In this document: positions 52,640 through 62,500 of the stretch, piece after piece | How the letters are laid out: each line of letters opens with the position of its first letter | How positions within the stretch are numbered: the stretch's first letter is position 1 | Origin: Sphingobacterium haloxyli | Lineage (GTDB): Bacteria > Bacteroidota > Bacteroidia > Sphingobacteriales > Sphingobacteriaceae | NCBI RefSeq assembly: GCF_002980525.1 | Contig: NZ_PVBQ01000002.1 | Location: forward strand, 62,001-126,000 | Direction: 5' to 3' | Length of the DNA: 64,000 bases | Notes under the pieces: model-generated | Told to the model about the DNA's origin: nothing | Seen by the model: the letters and a program-made list of their open reading frames with translations, nothing else | Databases searched by the model: none | Program-made: the position numbers and the translations under genes

Positions 52640-54268
52640 TTAATCAAACAGCTCTCTCTTCTGCATCCACCTGTAACCAAACGCGGATAATTGGATCGTT
52701 TTTTTAGGATTGAACTCCTCATAACTTTCGTTGCTGAAAACCTCAAGATACCCGTTGATATCTTCCATCTCGATTTTGACGTGGACATCGTTACCGCTAA
52801 AGTTATGAAGTATCAGGGCGCACGCGTGTGCGCTTTCATATTTGATGGCCATAACGCTGTCACTGTCCGCCTCGATGATCTTAAAATTCGCATCGCCTAT
52901 TTCGGATAATTGTTTCCTTATCCTAATAGCTCTCATCATCCAGTTTAGCAATGAGTTTGCATCCAAGCTTTCTGCTTTCGCATTCACCTTCTTATACCCA
53001 TATGGACCTTTCGTAATAATATCTTCTATGAGGTTTTCGCTGTCCGCCTTGGAGAAACCGCCGTTTTTTCCGCCGTGCCATTGCATAACCGTGCGCACAC
53101 TACCCCTACCTTCTTTAGAAAGGGCTTCCCCCATTCCGAGTTCTTGCCCGTAGCGGAACACCGGGGTTCCAGGAAGCGTGAGTAGCAGGCTATAAGCTAG
53201 CTCTAACTTTTTCCGATCATTCTGCAGCATAGGGGCTAGCCTTCTTCGGATGCCCCTGTCAAATATGCGCATGCCTTCATCTGGAGCAAAAACTTCAAAC
53301 ACCTCTTCGCGCTCTTTGTCGGTTAGTTGCCCCAGATTGAGTTCATCGTGATTCCGAAGAAAATTAGCCATCTGTTGATTATAACTTAATGTCGGAAGGT
53401 GACTTAGCGCCTTCAGGAGCGGCGTGGCCTTTTCCTGCGCAAACGCAAGAAATGTATAATTGTTGACGTAAAAATTAAAGAGCATGTGCATTTGATCATC
53501 ATCCCCAAAAAAATGGCTGTATTGGTTTGGCTTGACATTTACTTCAGCTAGTAAAACCGCTTCGGGATTTCTTTCGCTGACAAACTGCCTGATCTTCCGG
53601 AAAATATCATGAGGGTCTCCGTCAAACTTTTGGTTGCCCTTCTGTCTGATAATATGCGGAGCAGCATCAACACGGAAGCCAGCAATCCCTAACTTTAGCC
53701 AAAAGTTAATGATTCGGAAAACTTCTTCTTGAACACCTGGGTTAGTCATATTCAGGTCGGGCTGATCGTTGTAAAATGTGTGGTAGTACCATTGTTTTGT
53801 TTTTCGGCTGTACTCCCAGTTTGAATATCCCTGATCTGGCCCAAAGATGGCATGTTTGCCATCATCGGCAGGCTTCTCATCAGCCCAAATGTAAAAGTTG
53901 CGGTATTTGGATGCTTTGTCCTTTGAAGCTTCTATAAACCACGGGTGCTTAACTGAGGTATGATTAATCACAAGGTCTACCAAGATCCGAATACCTGCTT
54001 TGGTGGCAGCATCGACAAATTCGGCAAAGTCACCTAAATTTCCCAACCGCTCATCCACCTCAAAATAGTTGCTTACATCATAGCCGTCGTCTTTATTTGG
54101 TGAGCCATAGAAAGGAAGTAACCAGATACAATCGATGCCTAAAGCGGACAAGTAAGGGATCCGCTCAATTAATCCTTGAAAATCGCCCACACCATCTCCA
54201 TCCGCATCCATGAAGTCTTCAACATCCAAGGAATAGATGACAGCTTTTTTATACCAGTGTTTATTCAT
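52640..54268 (-). CDS. GH13 alpha-amylase family enzyme, trehalose synthase / maltosyltransferase-like
   Basis: A 542-residue cytoplasmic GH13 enzyme (no signal peptide). Calcium and substrate motif DADGDGVGDFQGLIERIPYL near residue 22, LVINHTSVKHPWF (100-111), the nucleophile Asp201 in IAGFRVDAAPH, the acid/base Glu242 in LLAEVNVK, and RNHDELNL for the third carboxylate. The opening and the DGYDVSNYFEVDERLG region resemble trehalose synthase (maltose glucosyltransferase, TreS) more than secreted amylases; the exact product is inferred. Linked to the LLM oxidoreductase gene 5 bp upstream on the same strand. Confidence 0.85.
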   Translation of the reverse strand: MNKHWYKKAVIYSLDVEDFMDADGDGVGDFQGLIERIPYLSALGIDCIWLLPFYGSPNKDDGYDVSNYFEVDERLGNLGDFAEFVDAATKAGIRILVDLVINHTSVKHPWFIEASKDKASKYRNFYIWADEKPADDGKHAIFGPDQGYSNWEYSRKTKQWYYHTFYNDQPDLNMTNPGVQEEVFRIINFWLKLGIAGFRVDAAPHIIRQKGNQKFDGDPHDIFRKIRQFVSERNPEAVLLAEVNVKPNQYSHFFGDDDQMHMLFNFYVNNYTFLAFAQEKATPLLKALSHLPTLSYNQQMANFLRNHDELNLGQLTDKEREEVFEVFAPDEGMRIFDRGIRRRLAPMLQNDRKKLELAYSLLLTLPGTPVFRYGQELGMGEALSKEGRGSVRTVMQWHGGKNGGFSKADSENLIEDIITKGPYGYKKVNAKAESLDANSLLNWMMRAIRIRKQLSEIGDANFKIIEADSDSVMAIKYESAHACALILHNFSGNDVHVKIEMEDINGYLEVFSNESYEEFNPKKTIQLSAFGYRWMQKRELFD

Positions 54269-54273
54269 CTATA

Positions 54274-55230
54274 CTATTTTTTTAAATGAGGTAGAACCTG
54301 TTCTCCAAAAAAGTCAATGAAAAGCTCTTGCTCACTGTTTACGTTGTGTATATATATTTTTTCAAAACCCATCTCGGAAAAGGCATTGATTTTCTGGACG
54401 TAAACCATGGGATCATTTGAAATAATAACATGCTGTTTTAAGTCTTCCTTACGCACAACAGTGCCTAAAGCATCAAATTGATCAGGTGTGCTGATCTCGG
54501 CAAGGAGCTCGCTGGGGAATATATTATTTTTCCACTGTTCCCAAGCGCCATAAAGAGCGTTTTCTTCGGAAGTGGCGTAGGATACCTGAACTTTTAATGC
54601 CATCGGTTTAGCGACACTTCCTTTCCGAAACGCAGCGACCATTTTTTCAAGCTGTTCCATTGGCTGTGATATGGTAATCATTCCGTCTGCCCAGTCGGCT
54701 AACCATTGCGCGGTCCTTTCTGTAAGGGCGGCGCCATAAACCACCGGAGTTGCTTGTGGCCGTGTAAACAATTTAGCGCGTTCAATCCGAATCAGCCCAT
54801 TCCGTGTTACATAATCTCCTCGCCAAAGCTCCCGCATGATATCCACCGCCTCCTTAAGCCTCGCATTGCGGGCTTCTTTTACGGGCCACTGCGCTCCTAT
54901 AATGGCTTCGTTCAAAGCCTGCCCGCTGCCCACAGCGATGTAAAACCGCTCCGGAAACAAGTTATCCAGTGTTGCCACGGCTTGTGCAATAATCGCTGGA
55001 TGATAGCGTTGGCCTGGCGCATTGACGATGGCAAAGGGCAGCTGCGTTGCTTGCATAGCGGCTCCTAGCCAGCTCCACGCAAAGCCGCTCTCTCCCTGGG
55101 CATTGCTCCAGGGATGGAAATGATCTGATGAAAGCACGGCATCAAAACCGGCACGCTCTGCCAACTTTACCAGTTCGAGCAAATGTTTGGGTGAAAACTG
55201 TTCATGTGACGCGTGAAAACCTATTTGCAT
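54274..55230 (-). CDS. LLM-class flavin-dependent oxidoreductase (non-F420 type)
   Basis: A protein of 318 residues when started at 55230 (MQIGFHASHEQFSPKHLLELVKLAERAGFDAVLSSDHFHPW). The luciferase-like monooxygenase fold is clear: SSDHFHPWSNAQGESGFAWSWLGAAMQAT, RYHPAIIAQAVATLDNLFPERFYIAVGSGQALNEAIIG and the later VYGAALTERTAQWLADWADGMITI. It resembles the F420-dependent glucose-6-phosphate dehydrogenase group, but in organisms that lack F420, where such members (TIGR03885-type) presumably use FMN. Substrate unknown. It ends 5 bp before the GH13 gene starts, so the pair is one transcript. Confidence 0.85.
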   Translation of the reverse strand: MQIGFHASHEQFSPKHLLELVKLAERAGFDAVLSSDHFHPWSNAQGESGFAWSWLGAAMQATQLPFAIVNAPGQRYHPAIIAQAVATLDNLFPERFYIAVGSGQALNEAIIGAQWPVKEARNARLKEAVDIMRELWRGDYVTRNGLIRIERAKLFTRPQATPVVYGAALTERTAQWLADWADGMITISQPMEQLEKMVAAFRKGSVAKPMALKVQVSYATSEENALYGAWEQWKNNIFPSELLAEISTPDQFDALGTVVRKEDLKQHVIISNDPMVYVQKINAFSEMGFEKIYIHNVNSEQELFIDFFGEQVLPHLKK

Positions 55231-55433
55231 ACGCAGTTGTTTTCTATATATACGTCGATCTGCTACCTTTGGTTTTAATAAAAGAGGAATTTCGGTGCCC
55301 TGATGTGATAATACTATGTAAAGCAACATAAGGCAAGACTGTGTGATTAGTAGTAAACAAAAACTTAATATGCTGGTAATCGTTTATTCATATGTAATCC
55401 CTTAATTTACATAAGGATTAAAACTTAATTGCC

Positions 55434-55532
55434 ATGAAAAGGGTCGTTTATTTCTTCCAGAAAGTGTTCACGCGCTTGTTTTTAGCCCAGTTCTCCTCAT
55501 TCTATTCACCTATGCGGTTCCATAAACTGTGA
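55434..55532 (+). CDS. Possible 32-aa small protein upstream of the GH1 gene
   Basis: An ATG-initiated 32-codon frame (MKRVVYFFQKVFTRLFLAQF...) ending TGA, in an otherwise gene-free 324-bp stretch; it stops 22 bp before the GH1 start. It is basic, aromatic and amphipathic, so it could be a small membrane-associated peptide. No homology evidence is available; coding status is doubtful. Confidence 0.28.
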   Translation: MKRVVYFFQKVFTRLFLAQFSSFYSPMRFHKL

Positions 55533-55554
55533 CATACAAAAAGGGAAGAATTAG

Positions 55555-56961
55555 ATGTCGTTGAATAAGGATGCCTTCGGAGAAGACTTCATCTGGGGCG
55601 TTTCCACGGCTGCTTATCAGATCGAGGGAGCGCATAACCACGATAGTAAAGGGTTATCGATCTGGGATGTCTTTGTAAAAAGAAAGAATAAAATCTTCCA
55701 AAATCAACACGGGGATATTGCATGTGATTTTTACAATCGTTACGTAGACGATTTGTATCTGATGCACAGCTTAAACATCCCGAATTACCGATTTTCTATC
55801 GCGTGGAGCCGTATACTTCCTAACGGGACAGGAGAGATTAATCAAAAAGGGATAGATTTTTATAATCGGCTTATTGATCTTTCGCTTGAATTAGGGATAA
55901 CGCCGTGGGTAACGCTTTACCATTGGGATCTTCCCCACGCACTGGAATGGAAGGGAGGTTGGGTAAATCGTGATGTCAGAGAGTGGTTTGGCAATTATGT
56001 GTCCATCTGTGTCCAACATTTTGGGGACCGCGTGAAAAATTGGATGGTTTTAAACGAACCAGTTGTGTTTACCGGCGCGGGATATTTCTTTGGCGTACAT
56101 GCTCCGGGTAGAAAGGGGCTGGGCAACTTTTTAGCAGCTACGCATCATGCCGCGCTATCACAGGCTTACGGAGCACGGATAATTAAATCTATACAAAGCG
56201 ACAGTTGTGTTGGTACTACGTTTTCGTGCTCACACGTTGAGCCATTCCGCGCAATCGAAAAAGATATACTTGCTGCAAGAAAGGCAGACGCCCTGCTCAA
56301 TCGTCTGTTTATCGAGCCGTTACTAGGCATGGGATACCCTACGCAGGATCTGAAGATTCTGAATCGAATAGAAAAATATATACAACAAAACGATGAGAAC
56401 GATCTGAAGTTTGATATGGATTTCATCGGCATACAAAATTACACACGAGAAGTAATCCGTTTTGCACCTTTTGTTCCGTGGTTACAAGCAAAAATTGTCA
56501 GTGCAAAAAAACGTAAGGTGGAGGTAACGGCTATGAATTGGGAAGTTTATCCAGCGTCAATCTATCACGTATTGAAGAAATTCAGTGCTTACGAAAATAT
56601 GCCTCCGCTGATGATAACCGAAAACGGAGCTGCCTTTCATGATGAGGTCCGAGATCAACAAGTAAACGATCCGAAAAGAAAGGCTTATTTACAAAGCACC
56701 ATTGAGCAGGTGTTCCGTGCAAAACAAGAAGGGGTAAAAGTAAATGGATATTTCGTGTGGACATTCCTCGATAACTTCGAATGGGCAGAAGGGTATCACC
56801 CTCGATTTGGGCTGGTATATGTTGATTTTACAACGCAAAAACGTATTGTGAAATCTTCAGGCTATTGGTATGCAGACTTCCTTTCCATGCGGAGTTCTAA
56901 AATTATACCGCGTCACCTCGTAGAACAAATAAGCCCCAACGGGGAGGAGGGGCTTAGCTGA
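55555..56961 (+). CDS. GH1 beta-glucosidase
   Basis: A 468-residue GH1 glycosidase, cytoplasmic (no signal peptide). The acid/base catalyst is Glu168 in MVLNEPVVFT and the nucleophile is Glu356 in LMITENGAAF. FIWGVSTAAYQIEGA (residues 12-26), PNYRFSIAWSRILP, VTLYHWDLPHALEWKGGW and NGYFVWTFLDNFEWAEGYHPRFGLVYVDF are all standard GH1 sites, and the Phe-Glu-Trp in NFEWAEGY binds the -1 sugar. It should hydrolyse beta-glucosides; 6-phospho specificity is unlikely from the context. It directly precedes the tRNA-like element. Confidence 0.95.
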   Translation: MSLNKDAFGEDFIWGVSTAAYQIEGAHNHDSKGLSIWDVFVKRKNKIFQNQHGDIACDFYNRYVDDLYLMHSLNIPNYRFSIAWSRILPNGTGEINQKGIDFYNRLIDLSLELGITPWVTLYHWDLPHALEWKGGWVNRDVREWFGNYVSICVQHFGDRVKNWMVLNEPVVFTGAGYFFGVHAPGRKGLGNFLAATHHAALSQAYGARIIKSIQSDSCVGTTFSCSHVEPFRAIEKDILAARKADALLNRLFIEPLLGMGYPTQDLKILNRIEKYIQQNDENDLKFDMDFIGIQNYTREVIRFAPFVPWLQAKIVSAKKRKVEVTAMNWEVYPASIYHVLKKFSAYENMPPLMITENGAAFHDEVRDQQVNDPKRKAYLQSTIEQVFRAKQEGVKVNGYFVWTFLDNFEWAEGYHPRFGLVYVDFTTQKRIVKSSGYWYADFLSMRSSKIIPRHLVEQISPNGEEGLS

Positions 56962-57299
56962 CTAACTAACTAAACTAAACTTGATGATGTTGCAGAGGAA
57001 GGATTCGAACCTTCGGAACGTTACCGGCTAACGCTCTGCGGATGGCCAATTCTGCTGACCGGTGTAAATATACGGGCTATTTTTAAATCCGTCGAAACAA
57101 ATAAATCATTTAACGCACCCGTAACAATTGCTTTATACACGGCCGTTTTCTGAAGCATTTTCGGGATCAGTCTAATTGATAATCAAAAGAGTTTTGCGGG
57201 CTTTCGATTATACGGGGTTGGACAAAGAGGAGGGATTGACATAAATTATCGTTTCTTAATATAGAGGTAATATTGGAACTTTAGATTTGCGACGTGGCT
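56962..57299. other. Non-coding stretch with tandem stops, a tRNA-like element and a -7 box
   Basis: CTAACTAACTAAACTAAAC follows the GH1 stop at 56960, giving stops in all frames. Then comes the tRNA-like element (56992-57039). The AT-rich remainder shows only TAGATTTG at 57282-57289, a possible -7 element for the sigma gene region; a good TTG at -33 is missing. Confidence 0.4.
56992..57039 (-). ncRNA. tRNA-like three-way-junction element (T-arm, no anticodon arm)
   Basis: On the minus strand: GCAGAG, hairpin CGTTA-GCCGG-TAACG, TTCC, hairpin GAAGG-TTCGAAT-CCTTC, CTCTGC. All 16 pairs are Watson-Crick and every base is assigned. The second hairpin is a canonical tRNA T-arm with T-loop TTCGAAT, and the outer stem corresponds to six acceptor pairs, followed by A. 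No anticodon arm can be drawn, and a full cloverleaf using upstream bases fails. It could be a tRNA remnant, an attachment-site scar or a small structured RNA. TATATTTA (minus, complement of 57065-57072) lies just upstream as a possible -7 box. Confidence 0.4.
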
Positions 57300-57434
57300 A
57301 TGCGCGACTTTGTGATGAACGTGTTTGGTCGTTTCATCACTCCAAAAAGTCAAACCGAGTGTAACGAGTTCATGGGTATCATCGAAGCCAGACACGAAAG
57401 GGTAATGCCTTCGGAAACAGACACAAATGAATAA
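57300..57434 (+). CDS. Possible 44-aa small protein directly upstream of the ECF sigma gene
   Basis: An ATG-initiated 44-codon frame (MRDFVMNVFGRFITPKSQTE...) whose TAA ends 7 bp before the sigma ATG, so the two could be translationally linked. TAGATTTG (57282-57289) ends 10 bp before this ATG, matching the promoter-to-start distance of other genes here. There is no recognisable family and no codon evidence beyond the open frame, so it may be only a leader sequence. Confidence 0.35.
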   Translation: MRDFVMNVFGRFITPKSQTECNEFMGIIEARHERVMPSETDTNE

Positions 57435-57441
57435 TTAAATT

Positions 57442-58056
57442 ATGCGAATGAAAAAGCGTACCGAATCGTATCTTGATTTGCCCGAGACGGCCTTACTGGC
57501 ATTAGTAAGGCAAAGCGACCAAAGTGCCTTTCGGGAGTTATATAATCGATACAGCGGTAAGTTGTACGGGAATATACAACGAATGACCAAATGTAGCGAA
57601 ATTGCCGACGATATCTTACAGGTCGTATTTATCAAGATCTGGGAAAACCGGCTTACTATAGACACGGACCGATCTTTCAAATCGTTTATCTTTCAAATAG
57701 CCCAAAATGCAGTTTTCGACAACTTCCGAAGAGAAGCAAGACAACACACACTGATTTCTGTTACTTCGCGTCGAAGAGAAGAAAGAGAAAAAAGCGAGTC
57801 CCCTACCGAAAAATGGCTCAGAGAAAAGGAAGATAAGGCGATCTTGGAGAGCGCTGTGGATCAGCTTCCGCCCAGAAGAAGAGAGATTTACCAATTATGC
57901 AAACTGGAAGGGCTAAGCTATGACCAAGTGAGCGATATGCTCGGCGTTTCCACTTCGACGATCAATGATCATATCGTTAAAGCTACTAAAACCTTAAAGG
58001 AGCATCTAATTGAGACACGCTATTACACACTACTTTTGTTCTTTCTTATTTTTTAA
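57442..58056 (+). CDS. ECF RNA polymerase sigma factor of the SusC/SusD locus
   Basis: A 204-residue ECF sigma factor. Region 2 (about residues 16-90: LLALVRQSDQSAFRELYNRYSGKLYGNIQRMTKCSEIADDILQVVFIKIWENR) and region 4 (about 130-185: LESAVDQLPPRRREIYQLCKLEGLSYDQVSDMLGVSTSTINDHIVKATKTLKEHL) are complete, separated by a charged linker (RREEREKSESPTEKWLREKED). The C-terminus YYTLLLFFLIF is hydrophobic, a frequent feature of Bacteroidota FecI-like factors. It heads the FecR-SusC-SusD genes downstream and should be controlled by the FecR protein. Confidence 0.93.
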   Translation: MRMKKRTESYLDLPETALLALVRQSDQSAFRELYNRYSGKLYGNIQRMTKCSEIADDILQVVFIKIWENRLTIDTDRSFKSFIFQIAQNAVFDNFRREARQHTLISVTSRRREEREKSESPTEKWLREKEDKAILESAVDQLPPRRREIYQLCKLEGLSYDQVSDMLGVSTSTINDHIVKATKTLKEHLIETRYYTLLLFFLIF

Positions 58057-58169
58057 GCTTCCCCTACCATTTATTTTTCTTTCGCTTTCGTCCTTATTGA
58101 AAAAATAATCCGAGCGGAGCAGATGTAAATTTCTTTTCATACGTAATAGAGAAAAGAAAATACAAACGA

Positions 58170-59372
58170 TTGAAAAAGCATCCACATACGGTTACGCATC
58201 TGTTTCAGAAATTTCTTCAGCGACAGTGTACTGCTGAGGAATTGACTCAGCTCTATCGCTATTTCGATATTGAAGAAAATGCGGACATGCTGAAAGAATT
58301 GATTCTGAAAGCGCTAAATAGGGAAGTCGATACAGCGGAGATTGCTGCGCAGCAGCCACACTTGTCTAATCTTTTTGATAAAATTGAGGAGAAGATCCAA
58401 ACGCCTGCACCGAGCCCCCGCTATAGACCTTTAAATGCAGCACATTGGATGGCGGTCGCCGCGACAGTTGCGCTCGTAGCATTCGTATCACTATTTGCCT
58501 ATCGCCATATAAAGCATAAACCTGAGGAGCAGATAGCAGTACAGGTAAATAGCTATCCGCAGCCCGGAAGCGACAGAGCTGAATTGACCTTGTTTAATGG
58601 AAAGAAAATAGTATTAAATGAGCTGGGACAAGATCAGCTGCTCCAAGAGGCGGGTATCACGGTGTCCAATACATCGGAAGGGCTGGTTATCTATCGGGTC
58701 GACGACGATAAAGTAGACCAGGCCGACCATGCGCTGAACACCATGCGGACGCCGCGAGGTGGTCAGTACCAACTTATTTTGGCCGACGGGACGAAAGTTT
58801 GGCTGAATGCATCATCCTCTTTAATTTTTCCAAGTCATTTTTCCGGAAGCAAACGTAGCGTGAAGCTCGAGGGCGAGGGCTATTTTGAAGTCGCGCATGA
58901 TGCCACCAAACCTTTTTTTGTGCAGACCGCCGAAAGCGAGGTGGAAGTGTTGGGGACCACCTTCAATGTAATGGCTTATCCGGAAGAACAAAAGAGCCAA
59001 ATAACTTTACTAACCGGCTCCGTCCATGTGAAAAGAGGCGAAGAAGCCATGCGCCTGACCCCGGGGCAGCAGGCTGAAATCCAGCGGAAAGAAACAGGAA
59101 TTCGGGTGCGTGCCGTAGATATAGAACCTGTCATCGCCTGGAAAAACGGAATCTTTCTTTTTGACCAATCTGAACTGCCACAGGTGATGCGGCAGATAGG
59201 TCGATGGTATAATGCCGAGGTGGTTTACGGAGGGGAAGTGCCTGAGGTGAGCCTAACAGGAATGGTATCCCGCCAAGATCCTTTGGCTACACTTCTTTCT
59301 ATTTTGGAGCGTGCAGGGGGGGTACACTTTGATGTTCAGAAAAACAAAATAATGGTCAAACAATTAAAATAA
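58170..59372 (+). CDS. FecR-type anti-sigma factor (TTG start)
   Basis: A 400-residue FecR protein. The frame is open from 58101, but the only plausible initiator in it is TTG at 58170 (next Met is about 40 codons in); starting there gives a normal N-terminal sigma-binding region (LFQKFLQRQCTAEELTQLYRYF). One membrane helix lies near residues 91-112 (HWMAVAATVALVAFVSLFAY). The FecR domain (about 185-290: TMRTPRGGQYQLILADGTKVWLNASSSLIFPSHFSGSKRSVKLEGEGYFEV ... VLGTTFNVMAY) is followed by a DUF4974-like domain. It should gate the upstream sigma factor on a signal from SusC. Confidence 0.9.
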   Translation: MKKHPHTVTHLFQKFLQRQCTAEELTQLYRYFDIEENADMLKELILKALNREVDTAEIAAQQPHLSNLFDKIEEKIQTPAPSPRYRPLNAAHWMAVAATVALVAFVSLFAYRHIKHKPEEQIAVQVNSYPQPGSDRAELTLFNGKKIVLNELGQDQLLQEAGITVSNTSEGLVIYRVDDDKVDQADHALNTMRTPRGGQYQLILADGTKVWLNASSSLIFPSHFSGSKRSVKLEGEGYFEVAHDATKPFFVQTAESEVEVLGTTFNVMAYPEEQKSQITLLTGSVHVKRGEEAMRLTPGQQAEIQRKETGIRVRAVDIEPVIAWKNGIFLFDQSELPQVMRQIGRWYNAEVVYGGEVPEVSLTGMVSRQDPLATLLSILERAGGVHFDVQKNKIMVKQLK

Positions 59373-59513
59373 AAATCGATGTATAAATAAAACCCTATGA
59401 ATGAAGAATCCTTCCCGGCGGCAACCGAGAAGGAAGACGTTCGACTAAATTAACTGCTGCCAACGCCTGTCAGCATATCCTTTTATGAATTAATAATCAA
59501 ACATTTCAAATGT

Positions 59514-62500
59514 ATGAAAGAAGTATTACATTTTAAACTCCGGCGGTCTAAAACGACGCTCGTTCATTCAAAAAACAGTAGAAAATCTCCCAGATTTCGA
59601 CGAACATTTTTAATTATGAAGCTTACCGGCATTCTATTATTATTTTTCGGCATGCACCTAAGTGCACATACCCTTGCACAGCATGTAACGCTACAGGCCC
59701 GAAACAGTAGCCTGAAAAGTGTTTTTAAAGAGCTCAATAAACAAACAGGTTATTATTTCATTTACAATGAGCATCTTGTGAAGCGCACGAAATCAATAGC
59801 AATTGATGTAAAAAACGCTCCCTTGTCCAGCGTACTGGATGAAATATCAAGCAATTTAGGACTGACGTATACGCTACAAGGAAAAACCATTATCCTGGAA
59901 GCGAATGCAACGAAAGTGGCAACAACATCTAGCCGTCCACAGCAGGAAACAGTGACAATCAGCGGTGTGGTTTACGATACGCAGGAGCCGCCGATGCCAC
60001 TGGCCGGCGTAAACGTCATGGTAAAAGGTAGCGCCGAAAATACAACCACAGATGAAACGGGCTTCTTCTCTGTAAACGCGAAAAAAGGAGACGTTTTGGT
60101 ATTCTCGATGGTCGGCTTTCACCCTAGAGAACACCGCGTTACGAAAAGCGAAAGAAGCTTACCTATTGCCTTACAAAGCGATGTGGCGGCACTCGAGGAA
60201 GTTGTCGTCGTAGGGATGAACGAACAACAGAAAAAACACATCGCCAGTTCCTTGTCGACGTTACCTATAGAGAGCAATATTGCCGGCAAGCCCATAACAA
60301 ATCTCTCGCAGGCTTTACAAGGCGGAGTGACCGGTATTCAGGTCAATCAGGGTTCTGGACTGCCCGGCGGCGATGCAGCGACGGTATATATCCGGGGTAT
60401 CACCACGTTGAACAGCGCAAACCCCTTGGTGTTGGTAGACGGAATTCCAATGGACATGAACCATATTGACCCGGTAACAGTGGAAAGCGTAACCGTATTG
60501 AAGGATGCGGCCGCGGCATCCATCTATGGATCACGTGCCGCAAATGGTGTGATTGTCGTTACAACTAAGAGAGGAACACCCGGCAAAATGCAGGTGAATT
60601 ACGACGGTTATCACGGTTATCAAGCACCTACAGCATTGCCCCAAACGGTGGATGCGGTCCGCTATATGGAGATGGATAACGAAGCCCACGTTGCCGCGGG
60701 TCGACTTTCACCGCATACTGATCTTACTATTGAGGAGACGCGTAAGGGAACAGACCCGCTCTTGTACCCCAATACCAATTGGGTCGATCTGATGCTAGAC
60801 AAGATGGCGCCGATTTCGAGCCACAGTCTTTCTGTGAGCGGCGGTAACAGCCTGGCGCGCTTCGCGGTGACCGGAAACTATATGGATCAGGGCAGTATGC
60901 TCCCCAATTCGAATCTCAAGCGCTTTAATATCCGGGCAAATACGACAGTCACCCTGGCGGACAATTTTTTGGTCAATTTAGATTTTACGGCAATCAGACG
61001 GAATAGGGAACTCGTAAATCGGGTGACATCAGGCGGTACGTTTCGCTTTTTGGAGGATTTGTATCGTGTAGCGCCGAACGTATTGCCACGCTATCCCGAT
61101 CGGGATGGACGACAATTTTATGGACAGTTTGCAGATATTGTGAACCCCTTGGCTTACGCGGAAGTAGGCGGAGTACGTAAAAATGAGTACACAGAATCAC
61201 TGATCAACTTCCGTCCGAAATGGACGGTGCTTCCCGGATTAAATGTCAACGGGCAGTTTAGCTTCCGGTTGAATAGCGACGCACACCATAATGTACGCGA
61301 AAATTTTAATCACTTTGACTATTATACCGGCGTGTTGCTTCGGACATGGGGCCTGCAACGGGAGGCCGACCAATCGCGTTCGACCTATTATTTTGTGGGT
61401 TTGAATGCAGACTATACGCTTAATCGCGATAAACATAGTGTGTACGGTATTTTGGGTTATTCGCAGGAGCAGCGAAATCAGGGTGATTGGACCGTATATG
61501 CTTTGCGCTCGGCATATACCAAATTGAATTATTCGTACGATGATCGTTTTTTGATGGAAGGTACGGTTCGTATGGATGGATCCTCCCGCTTTGGCCCGGG
61601 CAAAAAGTATGGTTTCTTCCCCTCGGTAGCCGTAGGATGGAACTTGCATAACGAGGCGTTTTTGAACGAATCCACCTTAGTGAACAACCTAAAGCTAAGA
61701 GCCTCTTACGGTAGTCTCGGAAACGAGAACATCGACCCTTACCTTTATCAATCGTTGATCAATCCGAGCACCGCTTTGGAGATCTCACATGGGAACCCGG
61801 ATATTTCCTGGGAAAAAGTCGATATGCTAAATGTCGGGTTTGACTTGGGTTTGTTTGCATCTAATAAACTGGAGCTGACGGTCGATTTCTATGACAAGCG
61901 GACCAACGGGATGCTTTTGCAACCACAATTACCCTTGACCGGAGGCTTCCAGGAAAAAGTGCCGGTTAATGCCGGCGAGGTACAAAATAAGGGATGGGAA
62001 GCGTCGTTAACCTATACAGAAAAGCTGAATAACGGGTTTGGGTTTTCGATACGACCGGGCTTTACTTACAACAAGAATGAGATTTTGAGCCTTGTAGGAG
62101 GGCCTTACGCCGGTAGCGGTGCTGTCCGCAACCAAGTGGGTTCAAGTATCGGTAGCTTCTTTGGGTACCGAACGGACGGTTTATTGCAGGCAGAAGATTT
62201 CTATGACAATGGAGAGCCAATGATTGCGGTCAGAAGCCACTTGTCAGCCCCTGGTGATATTAAATACATCGATATCAATCAGGATGGACAGATTGATGAA
62301 GCTGATCAAACAATCATTGGTGATCCTATGCCCCGCGTTAACTTCTTTTCCAACTTTAGGTTTGATTACAAAAATTTCGACTTGGAGTTTTTACTTCAGG
62401 GTACCGGCAAGAGTGATGCCATGCTGACGGGAATGTTTGCGCTTCCGCTCGATGGGATAGCCGATGGTGGCGTGCCTACAACTTATTACGCAGATAACTA

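Noticed and set aside
56960..56981. CTAACTAACTAAACTAAAC tract as a micro-satellite or CRISPR remnant
   Set aside because: Only four short units, no spacers and no further copies; it simply gives stops in several frames after the GH1 gene.
57320..57370. Fourth copy of the CTTTTTG palindrome family (CCAAAAAGTCAAACC)
   Set aside because: Only one arm is recognisable; no stem can be drawn and it lies within a possible small reading frame.
59397..59453. 18-codon ATG frame (MNEESFPAATEKEDVRLN) between fecR and susC
   Set aside because: Too short, no promoter or spacing cue, and it overlaps a TCCTTC/GAAGGA inverted repeat that better explains the conservation-like look.
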